A DNA stretch of 64,000 bases, taken from positions 100,680 to 164,679 of the forward strand of contig QNQO01002046.1 in the NCBI GenBank assembly GCA_003290165.1, given 5' to 3'. Shown here piece after piece: positions 12,043 to 21,604 of the stretch (positions are counted from its first letter, which is position 1; each line of letters opens with the position of its first letter). Source of the stretch: Berberis thunbergii. Taxonomy: Eukaryota > Streptophyta > Magnoliopsida > Ranunculales > Berberidaceae. The notes beneath the pieces were generated by a model, which was not told the DNA's origin, ran no database searches, and was given only the letters and a program-made list of their open reading frames with translations. Position numbers and translations under genes: made by a program.

Positions 12043-12433
12043 GAGAGATTGAGTAGTGGCTTCATTTTGGAGAAAAAGAGAACGTCGGTCGAGTAGTCTG
12101 TGAAACAACTTCGATTTCTTCGATTCAGAGAGAAATAGATTCGATGGGGTTTTGAGAGAAATACCTTCAGAGAGGATTCGATGGGGTTTTGAGATTTGGG
12201 GTTCAAGCTCTTTCTCTGTCTCTGTGGATTGCTGTGGAGATGGAGATGGAAATGGGGAGCGGCTCCCTCCTTTTCTCCCCAAAATTTTCGATTCCCTCTG
12301 TTTTTTTCAATTTTTTTTTTTTTTTTTTTTTTGAATCCACGCAGGACCACGTGCGAGGCACGACGCAGGACGACGTGCGAGGGAGCATCCTCGCTCCCTC
12401 CCTCGTTCCCTCCCTCGATACGTAGAAGGATTG
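11756..12433 (-). repeat. Right TIR of the Pack-MULE
   Basis: This is the inverse copy of 5477-6161, with the same leader, ATGA overlap and Mpv17-type exon (12042-11848) and donor. Homology stops after CTGTTGCA on the inner side of both TIRs. Near-identity over 680 bp implies either a recent element or sequence exchange between the ends. Confidence 0.88.
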
Positions 12434-12725
12434 CTTTGCAAATATCTTCCTGTAAGAATCTGACAGCGCTTCCAGAGTGGCTCCAACACCTCACCTCTCT
12501 TCAATCTTAGGAGATTAAATATTGCCATCCTGATCTACACAAACGATGCGAAAGGGACAAGGGCGAGGACTGGCACATCATCTCCCAAATTCCACATCTC
12601 TACATCGAGGAGTAGCACAGGTAACCTTACTCTCTATTCCATCCATCTCCGAAAGTGTGATTAACTCATTTTATTTGTACAATCCATTCTTATTTTTTAT
12701 TTTCTTTGTTATACCTACACCTTAG
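12434..12725 (+). pseudogene. 3' end of a CNL resistance gene, cut by the Pack-MULE
   Basis: It matches about 24604-24896 of the larger resistance gene (LP.WLQHLTSLQS, then HKRCERDKGEDWHIISHIPHL-like), including its 3' flank. In-frame stops (for example after SLQS) show it is not coding. Homology ends near CACCTTAGG at about 12722, where the larger gene carries a Tourist-type MITE after TTA. This copy therefore probably shows the site without the MITE. Confidence 0.82.
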
Positions 12726-14690
12726 GTTTTTCCTTGGTGAAAGTTATTGAAGATTTTAACTCTGAGAAATTTTTTTGAATGGCGGTTGAACATCACTATC
12801 ATTTCGTTTATTCCTAAATATGCGGAAATGCGAACAGTCAATGATTTCAGACCTATCAATATTTTGAATGGAGCCTATAAGATCATTGTCAAAGTCTTGG
12901 CTAACAGATTGAAAATAGCTCTTCATTCAGTCATTTCTCCTTTTCAAAGTGCAACAGTCAGTGGAAGACAAGTGGTTGATAGCCCTTTAATTGCCAATAA
13001 AATTATTGATTTTAGGAAAAAACAGGGTGTTTGAAGACTTGTTATCAAATTAGATTTCTCTAAAGCCGTTGACAATGTCTATTGGAGATACTTGGATTTG
13101 GTAATGGCTCGCATGGGGTTTGACCCCAAATGAATTCATTGGCTTCACACTTGCAGATCTACAACTAATTTCTCTCAAAAGATTAATGGTCAGCTGCACG
13201 GGTTTTTCAATGGCTCAAAATACTTGCATCAAGGATATCATCTGTCTTCTCTTTACTATAGCAGCGGAAGGTCTAACCCAAATGATTCTTAAAGCGGTTG
13301 ATATTGGCCTAGTGAGAGGATTTTCTGTCGCAGAGGGTAGTCCTTCTGCTTCTATTCTTCAGTATTCGGATGATATTATCCTCTTTTGTGATGCTTCCGC
13401 TACTCAAGTTCTTGCTATTAAAAGAATTATAATTTGGTTCGAAGTTATTTATGGTCTGAAAATAAATTTTCACAAATCAGTGGTGTTGCCTATTGGATAA
13501 GTCTCTCATCTGCATCAGTTGGCGGGTTTATTTGGTTGTTCAGCGGGTCAGCTTCCAGTTAAGTACTTGGGCATGCTTTTGGGTGCTAATTTTAAAAGTA
13601 AAGTTGTGTGGGATGAGACGATCGAAAGGATAAAATCGAAACTAGCGTTGTGAAAACGCAAATTTCTCTCTAAAGTAGGCATATTAGCTCTTGTCCAATC
13701 CACATTAGATTTTATCCCTGTGTTCATTTTGTCTCTTATCAAGGTTCCTTCGTCAATAGCAGCCAAGATGGAACAGATCATGCGCGATTTTCTTTGGGGT
13801 TCCACTCAAAACTCTAAAAATATGCATTTAGTGGGCTGAGAAAAAATTTGTTGCCCCAAATCTCGAGGTGGTTTTGGCTTTTGCTAGGTGCTCACATTTA
13901 ATTTTGCATTACTTTTCAAGTGGCTTTGGCGATTTGCAGAAGAAAATGACAATTTATGGAAATATCTCATTATTGATAAATATGGGCGCAATAGATGGGT
14001 TTGGGAAAAGATAACTAAGTTCACTCCCTATGGATGCTCTTTGTGGAAGTCCATCTCCCGGTGCGCAAGTGGTTTCTATCCTCACACCTCTATTCGATGT
14101 GGGAATGACGATCTCATATCTTTCTGGCATGATTTTTGGTGTAGTAACCAATATCTGAAGGATCTGTTTCCAAGGTTGTTTATCATTAACAACAAACAAT
14201 ATGGGAGTGTGAGCAATTTTAGGTTTAATGACAATTCTTGAGATTTTTCCTTTCGAAGACCCCTTAATTATGGGGAACTAGAGGACGTCGCCAATTTAAT
14301 GCATTTGTTGGATAGACAGATGCTCTCAAAGGGATCTGATAGTTTTGTGTGGAAGGGTAAAGATGTGGGTTTCTCGGTGAAAGAATTTTCTGATATGTTG
14401 GCTGCCTCTCACTATGAGACTCACTCCAACCTAGGAGTGGGCACGGGACGAGATGGGACGAGATATACTCATCCCTATCCCATTCCATTCATACGAGATC
14501 GGGACGGGATGGGAAAACATCATCCCGACCTCGTTCCATCCCAAACGGGACGGGATTAACGTGCTAATATGGAGAATACATTTGCTTCCCATCAAGAAGA
14601 TCATCCATTCCCTCGTGTCTGAGAAGATGATAATTGAGCAGATATAATACCTTGAGAGAATATGGGGAGCTGAAGATATGATTTGTCACA
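12726..14690 (+). pseudogene. Degenerate L1-type LINE (reverse transcriptase remnant)
   Basis: Broken frames encode non-LTR reverse transcriptase pieces: FRPINILNGAYKIIVKVLANRL (12840-12910), YSDDIILFCDA for the YxDD active site (about 13360-13395), LPVKYLGMLLGA (about 13553-13590), then FLWGS and the C-terminal region with NRWVWEKI, ISFWHDFW and IWRIHLLP (13888-14620). Multiple stops and frameshifts interrupt it. No intact endonuclease domain or poly-A tail is clear, so it is 5' truncated and inactive. Confidence 0.82.
14434..14562. mobile_element. hAT-like terminal fragment inserted in the LINE
   Basis: A G/C-rich insert begins TAGGAGTGGGCACGGGACGAG, the TAGGGGTGGGC-type end common in plant hAT elements. 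It contains GGGACGGGAT motifs in both orientations. The LINE frame resumes at about 14562 (INVLIWRIH). The opposite terminal sequence is missing, so it is incomplete. Confidence 0.5.
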
Positions 14691-16554
14691 TATCCTAATC
14701 TCTCTTTTTATTTTTAGATTTTGCACATGTCAACCCCTAGATCCCCAATTTTAACATTTTATAGTATGAAAATATAATTATGGTTGCATGAAAGGAATAG
14801 ATCATTTGAAGGAAAGAGAATATAATTGGAGAAATCTTAGTTTTTGCCAAGTGACAGAGTCTTTATTCATTTATTTTTCTGTATCTTTGAAAAGCTCTTT
14901 TGATTTTCAAGTTTACTGAAAACCTGCCCCCTCGCTCCTTAGTAGGTACGCCTATGAATATTCGTGCATTTTTATTAAAAATATTTCAGCCAGCTGTATG
15001 ACGGTACGAATATCATAAGCGGATGCAATTATCAATTTATTGGGCATTTCAAAATTCAATAGTTGTCATAGTTGGCAAAATGCACAAAAAAAGAGAACTG
15101 GCAAGCCAAATATTTAAAGTCCTCTTTGTTCTCATCTCACAACCCCCATCACAACAATACAGGTCTTTGTTCTCTCTTGATCTCAAGCTCATCAAACCTC
15201 CCTCCCTGTCTTACATTTCATGTCATCCCATTTATAATCCACCCCTCTTAAAAGTGCAGAGTGCTCTCCATCCTTCACTCAACAACAACAACATTTTTCT
15301 AAGTATATAGTAAGTCTTGCTTTTATCTTATTTGGTTTCTTAGCTTTCATCTTATTTGGTTTCTTTGTATTAACTAGGCTGTGTTTTTTTTAAGTAAAAA
15401 AAATTATGGAATTGAGTGAAAAGAAATTATATATAAGCGAGAGAGGACAACTTGATGATGATGATGCATCTTGAGGGGATTCAGGGCTCCTGCGCACAAA
15501 GTACAGGAGGAGGTCCTGTGCACATTTTTCAGTCGTCAGATCTGATCTAATGGTTCAGATTGATGAATCTTAAAAAAAATGCGACGGTTCAGATTGATGA
15601 ATTTCAAAAGTTGTTTGTTTTAGCAGAGATTGCATCTCTTTTGAAATCCATCAATCTGATCCGATGGCTGAGAGATGCACACACACAAAAAAAAGAAACA
15701 AAATTTATGTTTTGGAACAAAAAATAAGCAACATTATCATGCTTTCTCCTGCATCTCATCTCATCTAATATCTTTTTTTATGAAAATTTCTATGCTTTTT
15801 AGTTGCAACACTGTAGCTGCAATCAACGATCATTCCAGGATACATATTGTAAGTAAATTCTCATTCATTTGCTTCTTTCTGTTTTCATCTTATTTTCATT
15901 GCAGGTTTTTGTGATTCCTCAATCTTTTGGTTGAAGTTGTTGTTACACTCCTAATAAGTTTCAATCCACTGCTACTTTTGTTTCTTAAAAAAATAAACTA
16001 TAATTGACGAATTACTAAATTTTGTGACGGAAAATAAAAGTTTTTGCTATTCAAAATTGAAATAAAATGTTCTTACTTTTTATAATTTTGATTACAAATA
16101 GGATCAAATAAAAATATGTTATATAATATATATATATGATGATTATTTTTAAACCCCCACCCCCTCTCTCAAAAAAAAAAAAAAGTTTCTTTTAAGGATA
16201 TTAAAAATTTCTTATCACTCCCACCCTATATATATAAGGCTTACTTTTTCACAAAACAGATAATTTAGATATTGTAGTTAATGTAATGACTAATTTGTAC
16301 CTAATTTTATACTTTTATAATCAATAAGGGCTCTTTCATTAACCCAACTTAACTCATAAGATTATATAACATATTCATCATTCATAAACAATAAAAAACT
16401 TAATTTTATACTTTTATGATCAACAAATATTTATTTATTTGTTATTTTTACTTTTTTTTTTACCCTTAACCCCTCCCATTATTTGTACAAATAATTTTTT
16501 TAACTATAGTTTAAGCAATTAATGTCATTTGTTAGCTACAAATGACTGCATTAA
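14691..16554. other. Spacer with a duplicated leader-like segment and a hairpin
   Basis: Bases about 15150-15480 are repeated at about 18810-19090 (TCTTACATTTCATGTCATCCCATTT..., ending in ATAGTAAGT, donor-like). The segment resembles a transcribed 5' leader, but no coding exon follows in either copy. An inverted repeat around 15538-15670 (CAGATTGATGAA.TTTCAAAAG and its inverse) can form a hairpin. Open frames here are not recognisable. Confidence 0.5.
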
Positions 16555-16758
16555 GGGGAATTCTAAATGTCGAGGAAATGAGCGAGGAAACCAGCGAGGA
16601 GAGTGAGGTGGAGGGAGGGGAACCATTTCCTCTCCTCGGGATGTGTGCAAAAAAAAAATTCAACGCACGCATCTCGAGGGGAGGGAATGGTTCCCTTCCC
16701 TCCACCTCACTCCCCTCGCTGGTTTCCTCGCTCATTTCCTCGCCATCTAGCATCTCTC
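16555..16758. mobile_element. MULE-type MITE, 204 bp
   Basis: Inverted arms begin GGAATTCTAAATGTCGAGG. The flanking duplication is CTGCATTAA (16546-16554 and 16759-16767), a perfect 9 bp. Same family as the element at 1502. Confidence 0.9.
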
Positions 16759-16927
16759 CTGCATTAATATTTTCATGTTAACATTTTTTTTATTCATGAA
16801 CTATTGTCACTTTAAAGTGTTTGTATTTGACTGGTCGTGAATGTATATTTGAGTTTAAAGAACAATTTTTTTGTTCCAATTAATGGTTGTTTCAAATAGG
16901 ATCAAATTAAAAGATTAATTTTTTTTA

Positions 16928-17128
16928 GTGAAATTCTAAATGTCGAGGAAATAAGCGAGGAAAAGAGCGAGGGAAATGAGGTGGCGAGGTGAAAGCCGTT
17001 CATTTCCTTCGAGATGCGCGCGAAAAAAGTCAATGCACGCATCTCGAGAAAAATAAACGGCTTTCACCTCGCCACCTCATTTCCCTCGCTCGTTTCCTCA
17101 CCCATTTCCTCGACATTTAGAATCTCTC
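16928..17128. mobile_element. MULE-type MITE, about 201 bp
   Basis: The arms match the family and carry GTGAAAGCCGTTCATT near the centre. The T-rich flanks (16919-16927 and 17129-17137) match at 8 of 9 positions. The sister segment at about 19381-19420 lacks the element, giving an empty site. Confidence 0.87.
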
Positions 17129-17279
17129 TTTTTTTAACAAGCTGTAAATTTTATGATTGCGAATATGATAAAAAAATATGAATATATTTTTAACATATAT
17201 TTTAGCATCACATCAATACAAAGAAAATGCTCTCACAATCATCTTAAAAACAGTTTACAGAGCATTATCTATTTTAAAA

Positions 17280-17468
17280 GAGCAATTCTAGGTGTCGAGG
17301 AAACCAGTGAGGAAATGAGCGAGGGGAGGGAGGTGGCGGAGTGGTGACCGTTCACCTCCTTCGGGATGCGTGCCATCCTTTTTGGTGTGCGCATCCCGAG
17401 GGAAGCGAACGGTCACCACCCCGCCACCTCCCTCCCCTCGCTGGTTTCCTCGACACCTAAAATTTCTC
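17280..17468. mobile_element. MULE-type MITE, 189 bp
   Basis: Arms begin GAGCAATTCTAGGTGTCGAGG-like and end CGACACCTAAAATTTCTC. The target duplication ATTTTAAAA is perfect (17271-17279 and 17469-17477). The sister segment at about 19550-19575 reads through without it. Confidence 0.9.
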
Positions 17469-17929
17469 ATTTTAAAAAGGAACTATAAGAATCAACTGAA
17501 AGGTATATTCTTGAGATCTCAAATGCATAGAAAGTAAAATATTTTATTAAGATACTATAAAACATACATTATTTTCAAGTCAACATAAGCAAAAAAACTG
17601 ATTATTTTAATTACTCATTCTAAAACCCTCAACTACATCACCTCAGCTCACTGAAAAATGATAATTTATACTTTTTGATTTTATAAACTACTACGACCCA
17701 ATTGATTGATATTTGGTTTTTCTTTTATAGATTTGAAATTCCTTAATAAAAATGACACATTTTCATTTCTTCCTCCACTTCTATTTTCTCCTCATTTCTT
17801 ATCTTCTTCCTCCTCTCCTTCCCTCTACTAAAAGTAAAACCAACCACCACCTTGTCAAATGCATAACAAGCTCACATTTTCCATGTCCCCTGCCTAAATG
17901 CATAACAAGCATTTTATATTAGATAAAAT

Positions 17930-18500
17930 GCTCATTGCCTCCTCTCTTCTCTAATTAAGAGTATAATCGGTTACCACCACCAACATCAGCTAGATCCACC
18001 ATCCTCCTTCTAAATCCAACAACACCTTTACCAGCTCATGTTTTTACGTTCACAGTCATAATGCAACCTAAATTGCAGTTCAACCAACTGCAACATAAGG
18101 TAACCAGTGCAACATCCACCACCTCATCCTCTTCTTCTAATTAAGGGAACATTCACCGCTACCACAAGACGAATTAAGCATAGTTTCTCCTTTCAAATCT
18201 AACAACGCCTCCACCAGTTTGTGTCAAATCTACCACCAGCTCATATTTTCATGTCCACTGTCGTAATGCAACCTAAGTTGCAATTTGAAGTAGTGCAACA
18301 TCCACCAGCTCCTCCTTTCCTCTCTAATTAAGGGCACCACCATTCACCATATCCACTGCCCAGATCCACCATATTTCCTCCTTTCAGAATCCACAACACC
18401 TACATCAACTCGTGGCAATTTACCACCACTTAATATTTTCAGTATGCCATCATAGTACAACCAAAGTTGGAGTGCGACGTTTTTGACATTTCTCCCATTC
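17930..18500. repeat. Tandem repeat of about 185 bp, three units
   Basis: Units start with CTAATTAAG at about 17955, 18139 and 18324. They share CTCCTTTCAAATC..AACA.C..C.CCA, CAT.GTCCAC..TC.TAATGCAACCTAA.TTGCA and GTGCAACATCCACCA.CTCCTC. A single diverged unit lies at about 19585-19735. It is CCA-rich and non-coding. Confidence 0.7.
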
Positions 18501-18809
18501 TGTTATGAGTGAGATTGGTCCCGGTGAGCCATTGCAAACCTCCACCTTCACCTTTTTTGTTAAGATCCACCACTAGTCACCTATTCTTGATCATATCTAC
18601 CACCATTTTTTTTGCTGCAGTGGAACTTAAGTTGCATTTGCAGGTTAATCAAACTCAAAAAATTTCTAGACATTAAAATAATAATTGACATTTTTCAAAT
18701 AATCATGATTTGATGCAAGAAGTTTCGGTCAATTCACCCATCCATTTATCCGCCCTAAACTATATTTTATTATGTCACCGTGGCATGAGATACTTCCTTT
18801 CAAAAGGTC

Positions 18810-20065
18810 TTTGTTCTATCTCTTGATCACAAGCAAACCTCCCTTCTTGTCTTACATTTCATGTCATCCCATTTCTAGTCCACCCCTCTCCTCAAAGTGT
18901 AGAGTGGTCTCAATCCTTCAACTCAACAACAACATTTTTCCAAGTATATAGTAAGCCTCGCTTTTCATCTTATTTGGTTTCTTTATATTAGGCTGTGTTT
19001 TTTGAAAAAAAAAATTCAGGGAATTGAGTGAGAAAAAGCGATATTGAGCGAGAGAGAAGGACAACTTGATGATGAAGATGCATCTTGAGGGATACAATCA
19101 TTAAGTTGGGGCATTTCCTCGTTCCATTACTTATTTTCTTGAAATTGTAAAATCTCATAATGCATCCCACTTACTATTGATGTCTCAAAAACTCAATATT
19201 CCCCTACCTCTTCAATACATCACCTAAGGAGATGATCTCCAGGGAGAGGGGATATATAAACCTACAAAAACAAAGTGAAGCTTTATATATATATAACTAT
19301 ATAAGTTTGTGAATGAGAAATAAAAGTTTTCGCTATTCAAAATTGAAAAATAAAAACTTTTACTTTTTATAATTTGATTACAAATAGGATCAAATTAAAA
19401 AAAAAACCATTTTTTTAACAAGCATGTAAAGTCTGTGATTGCGAATATGATACCTACATGAAAAAATATATAATTATTTTTAACACATACTTAAGCATCA
19501 CATCAATTCAAAGAAAATGCTCTCACAATCATCTTTAAAAGCAATTTACTAAGCATTATCTCTTTTAGAAAGGAACTACGGGATCAACAATTTTACCATA
19601 GGTCCTCCTTTCAAATCTAAGGACGTCTCCACCAACTTGTGTCAAAGCTACCACTAGCTCATATTTTTACGTCTACTATCGTAGCGCAACCTATGTTACA
19701 CTTTCAACTAGTGCAAGTTCCACCACCATTTTTTTGCTAAGTCAAACTCAAGGAGTTTCTAAACAATAAAATAAGAGAAATTCTAAATGTCGAAGAAATG
19801 AGCGAGGAAACGAGCGAGGGAAGTGAAGTGGCGGGAGTGAGAGCCGTTCATCGCACTCGGGATGCGTGTGTTAAATTTTTGGGCACGCATCCCAAGCAAG
19901 ATGAGCGACTCCCACCTCGCCACCTCACTCCCCTCGCCCGTTTCCTCGCTGAGTAGAATCACTCATAAAATAATAATTGGCATTATTTAGATGCAAGAGT
20001 TTTGGTCAATTCACCCGTCCTTTTTATCCGCCCCAAACTTGATTTTATTATGTTGTAGTGGCACG
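18810..20065. repeat. Second copy of a local segmental duplication
   Basis: Blocks correspond to copy 1: about 18810-19090 to 15150-15480, 19316-19400 to 16020-16110, and 19418-19585 to 17137-17280 plus 17469-17500. Within the region, 18650-18810 and 19745-20065 are also repeats of each other. The pairs supply uninterrupted versions of three MITE insertion sites. Confidence 0.72.
19775..19964. mobile_element. MULE-type MITE, 190 bp
   Basis: Begins GAGAAATTCTAAATGTCGA. The target duplication ATAAAATAA is perfect (19766-19774 and 19965-19973). The related segment at about 18660-18690 (CATTAAAATAATAATTG) is the empty site. The right arm is more diverged (CGCTGAGTAGAATCACTC). Confidence 0.88.
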
Positions 20066-21283
20066 AGAGATCGTGAACAAAGAAACTTGAAACTTTTAGG
20101 ATAAAGTGTCCACATAGTGTTTTTCAATATTAGCAATATCTCACACATGTTTACATGATTTGAATGGAGATGCCCCTCTTCATTTAACTTCATCTATTAT
20201 ATAGATTTTTTGACAATTTTTTATTGAGTTTTATGAAGGTATTATCTGTGTTAGGGAATTTATTCTCTCCAAAATCATGTGATTTTGAACTTATATGTTA
20301 CGGAAGCTTAATCCAATATGACTCAAATTTTATGACACCAAAATGCAACAAGTTTCTTTGTCTTACTAATTGTACATGTATACACTATAGTATGTGCATA
20401 AAAATAAAGAATTTTTTTCAAAAATTTCATTCTGTAACCTAGATGGTTGACATGTTGAACGTTCTTATAACAATTTTGGCCCACACAAAGTAACAACAAT
20501 TACCTTGGGTTAACAACATAGTTTGAAACTTATATAACAACAACACAGATACGGGTATCGGTATTTGACACGAATGAGTCAGGCTAGGGAATCGGGTTTT
20601 GCAACCATGTTGTATAAACAGGATGATGTGACATCGCTAAAAGAGGTTTTTTACAACCTCGAGATACACATAAACACTTTGAAGATTTTATCATTCTTTC
20701 AAAATCACATCACGTCACCATGGTTATAAAACTCGGTTGCAAAAACATAGTTTCCTAGCATTTTCGAACACGAATATAAGAAGTCAAATACCACATGAAA
20801 AAATACCATACAGACACGTTGGGGACACGCCTGTACATTTTAGTATTATTTACCTTTTCAATATTAAATTTTGATTTTTTTGAATTATTAGTAATATTCG
20901 TTCACTTGTAGATCAATATGACAACTCAAATATTACTAGCTTATTATAATATGCTTGTAACATTTTTATGAATTGAAAATATGTGAAAAAGTTGATGATC
21001 CAGGCATGAAATATCTAATTGGAGTATTCGTGAGTGTTGACACGCATATCCGACACGATGCGTGTCCGAGACTTTTTTTTTTTTTTTTTGTATGTACAAA
21101 TGGACCTTTACATAGTTTGAGACTAATTTAGCAAATTCTAAAATTATTATTATTATTATTACAATTAGTTCAGGAATGTTCCAACTTATTCAAGGAAAGT
21201 TTAATTTTTATGCAATTATAAAAAGATTAAATTCATTTTTTTATAATAAAGTGATCTGCTCCATTACACAGAAAACAAAAAAA
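20066..21283. other. Spacer upstream of the resistance gene
   Basis: AT-rich, holding one MITE (20583-20759). Repeats of ACACGA/GACACG at 20540-21070 flank it. ATT repeats near 21145 and the A-rich 21275-21283 lie just before the ATG at 21284. No promoter motif is convincing. Confidence 0.5.
20583..20759. mobile_element. MITE, copy 2 of the GCTAGG..GGTTTTGCAACC family
   Basis: Inverted ends GCTAGGGAATCGGGTTTTGC and CGGTTGCAAAAACATAGTTTCC. Internal CAACCTCGAGATAC.CATAAAC matches copies at 10427 and 38606. Confidence 0.65.
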
Positions 21284-21604
21284 ATGGCAGATGCAATTGT
21301 TGGAGTACTCGCGGAGAACCTCAACTCCATTATTCAGAGGGAAATTGGTTTGCTTCGAGGTGTTGCTGATGACATGAAAAAACTCCATAGCATGTTGACA
21401 ACCATCCAAGCAGTTCTTGAAGATGCTGAATCGAAAAAGATAGACAATAAACCACTTGAAAATTGGTTGGCAAAATTGAAAGATGCAAGCTTTGAGGCAA
21501 CTGACTTATTGGAGGAATGGGCAAATAATTCTAGCTCGTCTTGCTTTAATTTAAAGCCGCTCCATTTTCGTAGTACAATAGCTAAAAAACCAAAATGCTT
21601 ATAA
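21284..21604 (+). CDS. CC (Rx-N) domain portion of the CNL gene, cut off by a frameshift
   Basis: The ATG at 21284 (context AAAAAAAATGGCAG) starts MADAIVGVLAENLNSIIQ, a typical Rx-type coiled-coil N-terminus. GLLRGVADDMKKLHSMLTTI and WLAKLKDASFEATDLLEEW follow. It stops at 21604, while the NB-ARC continues in another frame from 21595. The break falls at a run of six A (21584-21589); one extra base there would join the two frames. It is either a real pseudogenising deletion or a homopolymer error in the assembly. I treat it as exon 1 of the gene that follows. Confidence 0.8.
   Translation: MADAIVGVLAENLNSIIQREIGLLRGVADDMKKLHSMLTTIQAVLEDAESKKIDNKPLENWLAKLKDASFEATDLLEEWANNSSSSCFNLKPLHFRSTIAKKPKCL

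Larger units (their letters stand above)
5477..12433. mobile_element. Pack-MULE, 6957 bp, carrying two captured gene fragments
   Basis: The ends are exact inverted repeats starting ATCCTTCTACGTATCGAG, flanked by a perfect 9-bp duplication CTTTGCAAA (5468-5476 and 12434-12442). An uninterrupted copy of the target is in the resistance gene at about 24604 (ATCTTTGCAAATATC). Between TIRs of about 680 bp lie 3' exons and introns of an ADP-glucose pyrophosphorylase large-subunit gene (+) and of an endo-beta-mannanase gene (-), converging on a spacer at 8718-9774. No transposase is encoded. The TIR core matches that of the MULE gene at 56-61.5 kb, a plausible source of transposase. Introns are retained, so capture was at DNA level, not through mRNA. 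Confidence 0.9.

Noticed and set aside
17930..18500. CRISPR-like array
   Set aside because: Units are long, diverged and lack short identical repeats with unique spacers; the genome is eukaryotic.
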